From NCBI GenBank assembly GCA_002914805.1, contig JXTB01000256.1, positions 452,956-516,955 on the forward strand: a stretch of DNA of 64,000 nucleotides, given 5' to 3'. The stretch's first letter is position 1, and the number at the start of each line of letters is the position of its first letter. The DNA comes from Parasponia andersonii. Its lineage: Eukaryota > Streptophyta > Magnoliopsida > Rosales > Cannabaceae. The notes beneath the pieces are model-generated. The model saw nothing but the letters and a program-made list of their open reading frames with translations, was not told the DNA's origin and did no database searches. This document shows, one piece after another, positions 23,090 through 35,502 of this stretch. A program made the translations under genes and the position numbers.

Positions 23090-23420
23090 ATCAACTTGAT
23101 TAGGATCGAAAAATTTCGTCTATGGTCAAACATAATCTGCCACCTTTCCCAGTGATTCTGATCGATTTTCGTCTAGTAGCCTGAAAATTTCGACCTTAGT
23201 CGAAAATTTTTGACTGAAATCGAACCATTATTCAACCATAGTTGAACAATTCAACTGTGATCAAAGCCACTAGTTGGAAATTTTCGACTGAGTTGAACAT
23301 CTGTTCGACTGTAATCCAATATTTTCAACCCTAGTTGAATATGGTCGGTTGCCTTCCGATGTTGCCTCTTTCCCTTTTGACTTTTTCGACTTAATCAAAA
23401 ATTTTCAATTATGGTCGAGT
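23090..23420. repeat. Cluster of short degenerate TCGA / GTTGAA words
   Basis: Words such as AAATTTTCGAC, TAGTCGAA, GTTGAAC and ATTCAAC occur over and over in both orientations, without a fixed period. It is non-coding. A weaker cluster of similar words is found near 35940-36090. The origin is unknown and may be a decayed transposon end. Confidence 0.5.
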
Positions 23421-24412
23421 AAAAGGTATTTTGGAACTCTCAAATTTTCATTAAATGACATGACAATAAAAATCCTAATTTTGAAAATAATTTATAGATT
23501 GTCTCTTTTTTCACCATATATATTAAAAAAGAATCAAGATTGATAATGTCCTTGGTTCTAAAATTAAAAGATATGTTCTAAAATAATATTTAATATATAT
23601 ATGTCTTACTTTTTTCAAATTATCCTTTTAATATTTATTTCTTTAACTATTAATTTTAATTACTTTTGACTATAAATTAAGTATTAGAATATATATTATT
23701 AAAGTTCAAAAGCGTGTTTTTTGTTTTGATAAATATAGTGGTCAAAATTAATGTTTGATTCAAAAAAAGTATAATTTTATTACAAATTTTAAATCTAAAA
23801 GTTACTATTACTTATAACTAAATTATAAGATATATACCGAACAAACAATCGAAATGTAAGATATAAAAATATAATTAATAATGATCTTAAATAAAAATAA
23901 TAAAATAATTATAATTAAAATGTGAGACATTTAAAATATAATAGAACTATTTGAATATAAGATATTTAGAGTATAATAGAATGGTCGAGACATTTAATGA
24001 AATATTAAAATAAATATTCATTTAATCGAACATTAAATAGAATGGTTGAGAATTTAACAAAATGTTAAAATAAATATTCATTTAAATGAACATTAGAATG
24101 AAAAAACATGAATGGTTGAAACAGACAACCAATTGAATGTGGCTTGAAAATAAAATTTAAGCCTCGTAAAAAATCAAGCCCCTGCACTAGCCGCTCCTGT
24201 ATTTTGAATTCTCTTTTTATTAAATTCCAGCAAAATATGCCAAATGGGCGACCTTGCAGCAGCCTCACGTGTGACCTTAACACCGCTCTGGGCTCTCTCC
24301 CAACTCCCAATTTTGGGCGGTTAACCATTTTTGGATTTAATTCTGGGATCACAAATCTCTGAAACCAAAAAGCACTGTTTTTGAAAACCGTTTTGCCAAA
24401 ATCCCAATTCCC
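23421..24412. other. AT-rich intergenic DNA and probable promoter of the CHR9-type gene
   Basis: AT-rich, with repeated words at about 23940-24110 (ATTTAATGAAATATTAAAATAAATATTCATTTAA and a diverged copy, a roughly 60-bp tandem pair). From about 24150 the base composition becomes less AT-rich, as expected for the 5' region of the gene starting at 24413. Confidence 0.5.
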
Positions 24413-27400
24413 ATGTCACTGCAAGCCTTCAAAGAAACCCTGAAGCCCTGCTCAAATTCATCGTCTTCAACTTCAACCTCCATTAAAGCTCACACAAAGA
24501 CCTTAACTTCCCACAACTTTGACTCATCCTCAATTTCCAGAAAACCCCCCAAAACTTCTCTCTCTCAGCAGCTTCTGCGCCTCCAAGACCCACCCTCTCT
24601 GCCCTCAATTGAACCACGGACCCAACCCAAACCATCCCAGGACCATAAAGGTGGTGACTTTGNCCGGGACCAGAAGCGCTTCTGAGACCCAAAAGCCAAT
24701 TTCAGTTTGATCATACGGGACCCTATGAACCGCTGGTCTTGACCTCCCAGGGAGAAATCCCGGTACAGGTGATTACATGGTTACTCAGTTCCACTTTTTC
24801 GTTTTTAAAAAATGCCCAGTTGCCTACTTGTCGTTGGGAGCATATATTATATGGTTCCAGAAAAGAAAATGTATGCCTTATGTTTATTATTTATGCATTT
24901 ATTTTGGGGTGATGTGAAGTGGTTGGGCTTGGTGGGATGCATCACTTGAATATAAGAGTAATATTTATTTCTTGTGAAAATTTATGGTGGCTGAATTACT
25001 AGCTTATACCATCTGGGAAAATTGGTTTGGATGCTTAATCGTTATGGGAAATTATGGTTTGCCCACTTTATTTGAGTTACAAAACCTAGGAAAGGAAAGG
25101 ACTTTTTGGAATTTTATAATAAATTGGTTTAGAGTGGATCTCAGGGAGTGTTCAGTTTTCTTGTCCTTTTCTATGAATTGATAATTTCTGATGGTTTAAC
25201 AGTATGTAACTGGAGTTTATGTTACTTTTCTTATTGATCTTGTGTAATTGTGAGCAATGTGTTAACATCCCTTTTTTATACGTTTTTCTTTGTGTGCAGG
25301 TTCCTGCATCCATAAACTGTAGGTTACTTGAACACCAAAGAGAGGGAGTTAAGTTTTTATATAGTCTATACAAGAACAATCATGGAGGTATTCTTGGAGA
25401 TGACATGTATGTGAATCCTGTCGAACTTGTGTATACTACTATCTTTACATGTAACCTCCTATATTTATTTTAATCTTATGAATTTTGACAATGCGTTCTT
25501 ACAACATGATAATTTCTGATGGGTGCATTGTTTTTGTTTGTCTGTATGCGTTTTTGTGTGAAATCTTTTGATGTGCTAACCATGAGTGGAGTATATGCAC
25601 GTTTACATAGAAGATTTTGGTGGGGCAACTAAGTTTACCCGTTGTCCTCTAACATTGGAACAGGGGATTGGGCAAAACCATTCAAACAATTGCCTTCTTG
25701 GCTGCTGTCTATGGCAAAGATGGAGATTATGTCGACTCTGCAACATCAAAAAAAAATCAATTAGGAAAGAAAGGCCCTGTACTGATAATTTGCCCTTCTT
25801 CTGTCATCCACAATTGGGAGAATGAATTCTCTAAGTGGGCTAGTTGTAGTGTTTCTATTTACCATGGTGCAAACCGTGATCTGATATATGAAAAATTAGA
25901 AGCACGTGGAGTTGGAATACTTATTACCAGCTTTGACACGTATAGAATACAAGGAAGCACCTTATCAGAAGTGAAATGGGAGATCGTGGTTGTCGACGAA
26001 GCACATAGGTTAAAGAATGAAAGGTCAAAACTCTATCAAGCCTGTCTAGAAATAAAAACCTTAAAACGCTTTGGTCTTACTGGAACCGTAATGCAGAACA
26101 AAATCATGGAATTGTTTAATCTCTTTGACTGGGTGGCACCAGGAGCTTTGGGAACACGTGAACACTTTCGGGAATTTTATGATGAACCCCTTAAGCATGG
26201 TCAAAGAGCAACTGCTCCTGAAAGATTTGTTCAGGTAGCTGATCAGCGAAAGCAGCACCTAGTGACTGTTCTTCATAAATATATGTTGAGGAGGACAAAA
26301 GAGGAAACAATTGGGCATCTCATGATGGGGAAGGAGGATAACGTTGTGTTCTGTGCTATGAGTGAATTACAGAAACGGGCATACACAAGAATGTTACAGC
26401 TACCTGACATCCAGTGCCTAATAAATAAGGACCTTCCATGTAGTTGTGGAAGTCCTCTCACTCAAGTAGAATGTTGCAAGAGGATTGTACCAGATGGATT
26501 AATTTGGCCCTACCTTCACAAAGATAATCCTGATGGTTGTGATTCATGCCCCTTTTGTATTGTTCTTCCATGCCTTGTCAAGCTGCAACAGGTATGAATT
26601 TTTAAAAATTTTTTTTTACATTTTAGTACACTGATAGAAATCATATTAGGCAATGATATATAAATTAAGATAAGATTATGAACATAGATGAAAATCATGC
26701 ATTATGATGGAAATTTAAGATAAATTCCATGTCTCAACGAAGTTATTTTTGCAAGAGAATGTAGTTTTTGGACTTTCCTTGAATCTGTTAGCAGTTTAAA
26801 ATGTAATTGGATATATTCTCGAGTTAATTTAGGCTCAAATTCTGCCCATTTCAAAGAAACAAGGACTAGCTTTTTACTTTGTTATTAGCTATGAAAGATA
26901 TTATGATCAAGTTAAAGCAAAAGAAATAGGATTAGAACTCTCTCACTACAAAGAGTAAATAATAACAAATTTCATTTGCTTTTACCTTAATTGTTTGCTC
27001 TGCAATCAGATAATTTTCCAGTTGTGAGCTTATCACTCTCTATAGTCGGGTTTTTTTTTTTTAATTTATAATTGTTATGCTTGAAACACACTCTATAGTC
27101 AGGTTGTTATTGTATTTGGGCATGCTACATTTTTGAGATGGCTTGCAGATAAGTAATCACATGGAGTTGATCAAGCCTAATCCTAGAGATGACCCAGATA
27201 AGCAAAAGAGGGATGCAGAATTTGCTTCTGCTGTGTTTGGCCCAGATATAGATTTGGTGGGAGGGAACACCCAGAACGAGAGTTTTATGGGCCTTAGTGA
27301 GGTTAAACATTGTGGCAAAATGCGAGCATTGGAGAAGTTAATGTCTTCTTGGATTTTACGGGGTGACAAAGTTCTTTTGTTCAGTTATTTTGTCAGGTGA

Positions 27401-29698
27401 CACTTGAACACTTTGCTGCTTTGGCTGTACAGATACTCTTTCTACTCCCTTTCTTTTCTTCTCCTTTGTTCTTTTCTTTTCAAATATATATAAAATAGTC
27501 GACTTCCTTTCAGGGTCACAACATATCAGCGGTGTTCTAAAAGGTTCCCCCCCCCCCCCCTCCCCGATACTCTGGTATTTGGACTAACTGTTAATTATGA
27601 GAGCCCTTGAACTTGCATTATATAATGAGCTCATCGACTGAATCTGCTGAAAGAATTAACCTTAGTGAGCTTATATGTTATGCATTGAAATGTCCATGTA
27701 TCAATTAGCACTATAAACATATGATTAAGTCTTCTTAAGTCTGGTTGAAAGAAGATCACGAACATTAGCTTAAAAGCAAAATCTTCACTAGTATCATGAG
27801 AAATTTTAGATGGGAAAAGGAAGGGGAGTTGGGTCACAGCATCTCAGGGAAGCAATTTGAGCCCCTTTCTTCCTAGTTAGATAGATTTCCTTTCTACTTT
27901 GGCGAATAAAATTCTTGTTTTTTTATCTGAAGCTCTCTCTTAGGAGTTGGAGAATCCACCATGAAAAATTTCCTCTGTTCAGATAAGCTTTTGTGGAACC
28001 TTAGGTGGAGGGTGCAGTATTAGCCATTTAAATCTGATTTCAAACTGTTGATTTTTTTTAATTGATATTAGTATAACTAAAGTGATTAGATTTAACTCTT
28101 TTGGAGTTTTTTCATTTATTCTTCTTGCATGCATTTGTGAAAATGAATGAATTGCATTAATCATACGTCAATTTATGTTGGTGTGGGTTCTTTGTTTTTC
28201 CATTCATGAGAACTAGGATTCCTGTTGTCAGGATGCTGGACATACTGGAAAAGTTTCTTATACGCAAAGGGTACTCCTTTTCACGACTAGATGGTTCTAC
28301 ACCAACCAATTTGCGCCAGTCTCTTGTTGATGACTTCAACTCAAGCCCAAGCAAACAGGTTAGTTCTTCAAATTAAAAGATGACTAAATAATGTTGTTTT
28401 TTTTCTTGCTACGTGACAATTTATATCTTGTTAGGTGTTCCTTATATCAACTCGAGCTGGAGGGCTTGGATTAAATCTTGTGAGTGCAAATCGAGTAGTA
28501 ATATTTGATCCAAACTGGAATCCTGCTCAAGACTTGCAGGCTCAAGACAGGTCATTTCGTTTTGGTCAGAAGCGGCATGTGGTGGTTTTCCGCCTTCTTG
28601 CTGCTGGTTCTTTGGAGGAACTTGTTTACTCACGTCAAGTCTACAAACAGCAGCTAGCTAACATTGCTGTTTCTGGAAAAATGGAAAAGCGGTATTTTGA
28701 GGGTGTTCAGGTAGGGAGACAAATGAATTTGTTTTGGCTTTTGGTATTCTAACGTTAAATTTTTTCCATTTGATTATGCTGGATCCTTTTTCAGGATTGC
28801 AAAGAATTTCAAGGGGAACTTTTTGGGATTTGTAATTTGTTCCGTGATCTTTCTGATAAGCTCTTTACAAGTGAAATCATTGAATTACATGAGAAGCATG
28901 GAGAGGACCGTGAACATTGTCACAGCAGAGAGCAAGAATTAACCGAACTTGGAAACAGTTCCGTTCCTTCGGGAAAAACTGGTCCCATGTCGTTGTTAGG
29001 ATCTGAGACTAGAACAACCAATGATTCTAAGAGAGTTTCGAGTAAACCTGCACTCAAAGATCTGGGTGAGCTTATTTTGTACTTTATATCTCTTCCATTA
29101 TATATCTTTGGCATTCGGCATCCTGTTCTAATTCTCTGTTTCTTATGCTCCATGATTTTGAGATTGACTTGTAGATCAACCGTACAGTTTCTATATGTGC
29201 AAATTGATATTATTACTGTAAAGAAAAATTCAGCCAACCTCTTTATTTCAAAGAAATTAATTTTATGACACTTTCTAATATCTTAGCAGTCATTCTTGTA
29301 TTGATGATTTAGCGGATTGAGAATTATAACAATTCTAAGAAGACCTTGCTAACATAACCGAATTTCATTATCTTTCAGGTATTGTTTATGCTCATCGCAA
29401 CGAAGACATTGTGAATTTTGGTCCCAGTATCCAAGGGAAGCTGGAAGAGGACATGTCTCAGAATGATAGACACCCCTCCATGCCTGTAGGTTGCAGAAAT
29501 AAACCAGATCCCATAGACGGTAAAGAAAATGTTTCTTCTTCCAAGGACCGTAAAAGATTTCAATTTGGCCTCCTTGCTCGGTTTGTGGGTATGGGGGAGG
29601 TTGAGTTCAGCAAATGGTTAATATCTGCAACTCCCTTAGAGAGGGAGAAAGTGCTTCGAGATTACAAGAAGAGGAAGGAGAAGATGCTCAATGGTTGA
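24413..29698 (+). CDS. CHR9: SWI2/SNF2 ATPase, SWITCH2 / CHR9 type (ERCC6L2-like), eight exons
   Basis: Exons are 24413-24768, 25300-25406, 25664-26591, 27149-27396, 28232-28358, 28435-28710, 28795-29065 and 29379-29698. All introns are GT-AG. With the N at 24663 counted as two bases the frame closes at 877 residues, near the Arabidopsis length as I recall it. Residues 1-119 are a Ser/Pro-rich tail (MSLQAFKETLKPC) ending in FDHTGPYEPLVL. Helicase motifs follow: I, DDMGLGKT (about 154), split by intron 2; II, VVVDEAH (about 262); III, LTGTVMQNK; V, STRAGGLGLNLVSANR; VI, QAQDRSFRFGQKR (about 624). A cysteine cluster between the two lobes (CSCGSPLTQVECC, CDSCPFC) may bind zinc. The protein should be a nuclear DNA translocase in chromatin remodelling or DNA repair; related animal ERCC6L2 acts in repair. 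It converges on the URI gene 480 bp away. The exon 1 frameshift coincides with the N and is probably an assembly fault. Confidence 0.93.
24663..24663. other. Single N coinciding with a reading-frame shift in exon 1 of CHR9
   Basis: Codons before the N and the conserved codons after it (FDHTGPYEPLVL) are out of phase by one base. Two real bases (or 2+3k) at this spot would restore the frame. Other lone N positions in the window (55591, 61335) also sit at suspicious joins. Confidence 0.8.
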
Positions 29699-30177
29699 AG
29701 GTTTGGTAGAACATAGCTTTAAGCCTACGTGTAGATAGTATTGCACAGATGTGGTTAAGTGGTAGTGAATATCTGATTGTGGTATAAAGAATTTGAATAA
29801 TTCAGAACAGTATTGTCCATTGTATTTAGATGAATGTATTTACAAATTCTTTTCTAAGGTAATCTCAGAAAGGATGGGCTTCATGTATGAGTCATGTTTT
29901 GGATTGGTTAAACATGAAGGGGCATAATTAGATTGGAAAGATAACGGGTACTTATATGGCACCTAACAAACTAAAATCATGCTATGACATACAAAATTAA
30001 GCCACTATATTTTGCACTTTTTCCTCGTCATCTCAAAAATAAAAATTTGACTTGGAAGTTTAAAGCAGCCTTCTATACAAGATTTTCGCGGTCTTTTTTC
30101 ATCTGAGTTGTGCCCACAGCTGGCTGCTGCATCTCTTTCATTTTTTTCGCCCTTCCATTCTTCCAATAAAGTATAGC
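29699..30177. other. Convergent 3' region between CHR9 and URI
   Basis: 479 bp separate the two stop codons, and the region must hold both 3' untranslated tails. AATAAA is seen in the minus-strand sense as TTTATT-type words and AT-rich stretches on both sides. Nothing else is recognised. Confidence 0.6.
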
Positions 30178-33100
30178 TTATCTTCTCTGCATCTTGAATC
30201 TTGAAACCGGTTTTGAGGGTTGAGAACCAGATGACTGCAACAGTAAATGCCATCATTACCATTTCAAATAAACAAAATTATATCACTTACTCGACTTACT
30301 GTGCCACACGAATTACCTGAGATGGAGTTTGTTTCCTTGAACTTGTTTCTATATTGTCAGCGTGCTCAACAATTGAACCTGTAAAAGCCTACAACGATTG
30401 AACAGATACCAAATGACTATCCTCATATAGGCTCATTACTAGTAAAGTCTTTATTGATTATTCATTTCACGCAGACGATGAAACAAAAGGTCAAGTCTTA
30501 TGACATACTTTTTGACTATCAAACTTTGGCGGCTTTGGAGTTTGGACGGGAACCTGTACAACAAAGATTTAGAAGTAAAATCACGCTTAAACTTCTAAAA
30601 ACCCAACTATCAGAAAAATTTGAGGGTGTTCCTTTTTTATATAACATGCTAAAAGAACAAATTCAAAAATGCACATCATATAGAGAAAATGATAATAGTT
30701 GATAAACAAGATCAACATACACCACAAAAACCATCTGAACTTCGAACGTAATGCTTTTAAATTTCGACATGTGAACATGTTGAGTGATATGATCTACTTA
30801 AATAGAAAATCTGTCCTGCATTCTAATGAAGGACTTGGTGTGTCTTCTCTACCTGATAAGTTCAGAAGTTCCTATAAGAAGGGAAATGCCCTACCAACAT
30901 TCTATTTACGCCTGCTATAACTATAGCTACAATAAAATCAATTTTATATCAGCACAGACTTCCAAATTTAATTAACCATTTTTCTTCTGCTTGGCAAGAA
31001 AGAAAGTAATTGGCAAACATCTGAACATATAATAGCAAGAATGCTGCTGCAGCAAAAAGAGTAGCAAGAACATTTTGAAGATAATAAGCCTTAATTACCT
31101 GAGTTCTCAGAGAACTAAAAGCTTGAAGGTTGTTTTCCATTTCAGGAGTCAACAAGGTCTTCTCAGTAGACTTTTTGACATTAGGATCCAAAGAACTGCT
31201 GTGTGATGATCCATCTAAACAAGATCCAGGAAAACAACAGAGCAGAAATAACAAATTCGAGATTACATTACAATTTTTGGTGGATGCTGACATGCAAACC
31301 AACCTGACTTTCTCAAAAGTTAAAAAGTTAAATAGAACATGATTACTATATTGAAACTTGAGACAATTATGCAGAAGTTTTCTGAGCTAAAAACACAATG
31401 GAGTTAGCCTACGAAAAAGTTAATTAGTTCTTAGAATGAACACCCGGGGTACAAGCAAACATCATGCACTTGGGCACGTATGTTTATACTAATCCATATG
31501 CAAGTCGATTTAACACGGGGTAAAAGACTCACCTTCGGACATAGATTGCACAGTCAAACCCGTACACTGGTAGTCAGAAGTATACGAACTTATTAGTATA
31601 AATCATATTAACTGACAAAAACAAATAGTAACACCAAGAAAAGGAAAATGAATTACTGCAAAATCCTTATGTTGATAATACTGCTTATCATCATCAAGGT
31701 AAGAAGCTTTAGTCACTGTCTTTTTAACCTCTGCCTGCTCCATGGGTTTCCTGGACTCTGGCTTCTAGTTAACCAAGAAAAACAAGTTTGCATTAACTAA
31801 AATGTTGCAGCGAATCAATTTCCAAAGCAAAAACTTTTAGCCATTACCTCTGGGTTTTTAATCCCATGAAGAGAAATTTTATCTGAGAAACTATCCAAAT
31901 CAGCTTTGGTTGGCTCATCTTCGTCACCCTCATTGTTGCTTTCAGCTGCAAGTTCTTCTTTCTCAAGTTCGTCAAACCGGGACATAATACGAGCAAAGTC
32001 TTCATCTTCAATTTTAACCTTTTTGTTGTCCTCTTCAGAAATACTTGAAGAAACTTCATTAAAGAATCAACAAAAGTAGCATCAATATCTCAACTATTGT
32101 TGTGATAAATAATGATAAAGGATGCACAATAATGAAATGATTGAAAGATAGAATGCCAATTAATAAGTTTCAAAAAGATTTAATGATACAAGCATAAGAA
32201 CCCTATCAAAACGTACAAACACAAGAATGAAAAATAAATAAAGCGGTTTGGTTTAGAAGAGAAATGTCTCCAAACTATACCGATAACAGAAACTGCTTAC
32301 AGATAATGACATGCACATCAGGAGTTGATATAGTGAGCAGCATATTAGACGTATAAATCACCAAATAGTGAGTAGCATATTAGACATATAAATCACCAAA
32401 ACTATGTTTAAAATATTCAGACAGAATATCAGAACCAAGCATGCTCTCTTATTGTGGAGTTGTCAATCCTCCTAAAAGATTCAGCCGATAAGAAATGGAC
32501 CTGACATGATTCTGATTCTCTTACAACAAAATTCTACTCCAAATATCTCAACATAAGTCCCTAGTTAAGATTTAGAATTACCACAAATAAAGCAAAAGGC
32601 AATAACCAACCTGGTTCAGATTCTCTGTCAACAGAACTTTCCTCCACATAATCTTCTCTAATCTCTACAATTCCCTCCTAAGCACATGTCAAACAAAAAT
32701 ACCAAGCAGATTAATTTGCAAACTATATTTCCACCACAGCAATCGCTATTCGAGTGTATATAGCATTTGACACATCCAAAAGGGTATAAAACTAACATTG
32801 CAAAACAACCAATTCAAAAGAAAATCCCGGAACATACCTCGGCTTCAGAAGCGGTTCTATCGAAAAATGAAGCCTCTGCTTTGAGGTCCAGCATCATGGC
32901 ATTCAAAGAATCGACTTGGGATTCCAAATTCTTCCCCCTTCTTTTCAGAATCTCCACGGTTTGTTTGGATGTCGTTTCTGCATAGTACCCCTCTCCCAGT
33001 AGAACCTGCACAGTCAAATTATAACAACCCAGAAAATCAAAACGAAGAAAAAAAAGAAAAGAAAAGAGGGTTTGGCAGCTGAGAAAATATATCACTATAC

Positions 33101-33252
33101 CATAAACTCATTGGTGTGTATCAAACGCCCGGGGAAGAACGCTGCCTTACCAAATGGAACCTACAATACTCAACAGTCCCCAAAACAACAACCATAGAAG
33201 AATCAATCAAAATTTTAGCTCGTTTCTCAATTCTTTTTCTCTTTTTTTTGGT

Positions 33253-33288
<36 letters not shown>

Positions 33289-33507
33289 GAGGAATAGGCT
33301 TGCCATGATATCGTGGTGGAGCTGTTCGGGGAGTCTTTGGACGGTGTTGATGAGGTTGGCGTTTTCGGAGATGAACCCTCGGAGGCGATCAAGCTCCAGC
33401 TGCTTCTCGTCAATCGTGTCCTGCACGCGCTTCGCTGCCTTCTGCGCCTCTTCTGCTCCGAACAACGACGACAACGGCGCTACTGTCCCTTTCACTAACA
33501 TCTCCAT
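30178..33507 (-). CDS. URI: URI-type (unconventional prefoldin RPB5 interactor) prefoldin-like protein, ten exons
   Basis: Exons, in order: 33507-33304, 33160-33101, 33005-32838, 32677-32611, 32053-31848, 31764-31657, 31566-31533, 31214-31099, 30388-30317 and 30234-30178. They join to 1092 nt (363 residues) with every phase consistent. Intron 1 has a GC donor (G at 33303, C at 33302); the other donors are GT. Residues about 1-150 look like an alpha-type prefoldin: two long helices (QKAAKRVQDTIDEKQLELD; ILKRRGKNLESQVDSL) around a conserved centre (VPFGKAAFFPGRLIHTNEF, VLLGEGYYAETTSKQ). An acidic region with DFARIMSRFDELEKEEL (about residue 190) follows, and the C-terminus has AFTGSIVEHADNIETSS and VSRFKMQRR. 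URI proteins work in R2TP/prefoldin-like assembly of RNA polymerases and other complexes. I recall the Arabidopsis counterpart as At1g03760, next to CHR9, and the same pair is seen here. The ATG at 33507 is preferred over an upstream in-frame one because conserved-looking sequence starts there. Confidence 0.93.
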
Positions 33508-33569
33508 GGGGAGAGAGAGAGGGTTTTGGGAGGGAAAGCTCTGGCCGATACTTGCTTTATTTCCACGAA
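33508..33569 (-). promoter_or_regulatory. 5' untranslated region / core promoter side of URI
   Basis: A (GA)n tract lies directly upstream of the start codon (about 33509-33521 on the plus strand, CT-rich in the sense strand), as is common in plant leaders. The repeat cluster beginning at about 33570 leaves little room for an ordinary proximal promoter, so promoter elements may lie inside that cluster. Confidence 0.4.
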
Positions 33570-34390
33570 TGTTTAATGTCGTTTGAAGAAAAACGACAAC
33601 CTTTTGTTGTTTCCGTCTCTGTGTGGTCACTTACAGTAAACGACATCTTTTTTTTTTTTTTTGGGTCTTCGTTATCTAGCAAATGATCCACGATATGTCG
33701 TTTTATGTATAATAATTTGCTGTTGCTTATGGACGATAACAATAAGTATAACGCACAAAATATTTACAAACGACAACAGTAACACTTTATAGAAATGCTA
33801 TTTATTGTCGTTTTTGTCTATGAAGCAAAGCCAGCAACTTTAAAGAAAATTAACAAGTCCTCGTTGTTTATATGAAAGTGAAATGTCGTTTCTATTCATT
33901 AATTGTTTTTTTAAAATAAAAATTCATTAATCGGCTATTTTTTGAGTGAAAATCCAACATATTTACAAACGACAAAAAATAACATGTTTTTTTGGACTAT
34001 AAAGCCAGATCCAACCAACCTTAGATATGAACACGACATTTACGTGTTGTTTAGTTTCAGATGTTTGATTATCGTTTAAGAATATAGCACAACAAAACGC
34101 ATGTTGTTTGTGAAATAACTTAATGCCGCTTAAGTATGAAACACCTCCAATGGAAAACGACAAAAATTTCGCATGCGTAATAGTTATCGTTGCTAAATGT
34201 CACACCCAGACTTCATTTACAAACGACATGTCGTATATGGCTTCATTTTATACTTTTTCTCAAAGGCAGCAAATTTACATCGTGCAGTTGGAAAGAATAT
34301 CTTGTTTCTTTGATGTCGTTTAGATCAGGAAATTTTTTCTGCACGACAATTCTTTCTCTTCCTTGTTTAAGTTTTTTGTCGCGAATTTTT
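33570..34390. repeat. Cluster of ACGACA / TGTCGT words, possible DNA-transposon subterminal repeats
   Basis: The octamer AAACGACA or its complement TGTCGTTT and close variants occur about 13 times in 820 bp. Places include 33578, 33593, 33636, 33694, 33766, 33806, 33882, 33966, 34033, 34156, 34222, 34314 and 34343, in both orientations at irregular spacing. Such arrays resemble the subterminal repeats that transposases bind in CACTA- or hAT-type elements, but I could not find terminal inverted repeats or a target-site duplication. The cluster starts about 65 bp upstream of the URI start codon. Confidence 0.6.
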
Positions 34391-35502
34391 TGTTTTTAAT
34401 ATATAACACGTTGTGCGTAAATTATTCGCCTACTCGAAGACAAGGCAAACTCGTTCGAAACTGTTTGAGTTTATCGAGATCAAGTCTAATAAAGAAGAAG
34501 ACTAATTCATTCAGGCTAGTTGGTTCAGGATTACTTCGCTAAGTCGCATGATAATCTGCACCCCTACTCAAGAGATTGTGGAAAGACTTCGCATGATTGT
34601 CGCAAGAGGGCAATTCTTGAGATTTTTCACTGATATTTTCAGGAATATCAAAGTGAAGTCCTGTCAAAAGTAAAAATATCTTGTTTTTATTTAAAAAATA
34701 ATATAATTAACAAATAGAGGTACACTACTGCCTACCAAAATTTAAAAAAAAAAAAAAAGGAAATCAAGATAGAAAAGGAGGTTAGACACTCTTGTAATCT
34801 AAAAACATGCAAAAAGTAATATTGGTTACAGTGAATATAAGTTTTTTGTCCGAAGTGCTGAACTACTTAGAAAATATTGTGTTCATCATCCAATTTCTAT
34901 ATTTTCACAATCTCATTATTTCAACTTTTGGTGTAACATAAAATTTTTAAGAGAAAGTGAGAAATGGATATTTTTTATTGCCTAAACTATAAAATATATT
35001 AATTTTAGTCTTTTTTCCAAGAGAAAGGATATATTGAGTTGTTTAGTAATTATATTGAACTGGGAACAATATTAGTATAATTATTGTCTCATTTTTTAGG
35101 TGTTGTATATTAGGATTCCATGAATATATAATGTTAGCCTAAGACTGACAATTCAAGAGGGTGGGTGAATTAGGTTTTAAAACTCTTATAGAAACTTTTT
35201 AATTATGCAAAAAATCATAAACCACTATTTTAAAACTTTTAAATTAAATCAACAATAATACCAAGTAAATAAAGCACACTAAATATCAAACACACAATAA
35301 AATAGTTTGCAATAAAATAAAGAGGGTATGAATAGAGAAAATGTGAACTCAGTTTTCATGAGATTCGACAAACACGATAATTTATCTATGCCCCTATTCC
35401 TCAACAACTTGCTTCAAGCTCCGACCCTTGAGTGAATTCTTCTTAAGCTCACCTAACTTTTATAATAGTCTTGAATTCGGCTCTATCATGTCTAATCATG
35501 GA
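34391..35502. other. AT-rich intergenic DNA, no gene seen
   Basis: Only short open frames and A/T runs are visible. A poly-A run lies near 34744-34758. Confidence 0.45.

Noticed and set aside
29060-29268. Open frame running past exon 7 of the CHR9-type gene
   Set aside because: It is intron read-through. A GT donor at 29066 and the AG at 29378 join in phase to a conserved-looking final exon.
33508-33630. Upstream in-frame ATG extending URI by about 41 residues
   Set aside because: The added residues overlap the leader GA tract and the repeat cluster and look non-conserved, whereas MEMLVKGTVAPL fits the expected protein start.
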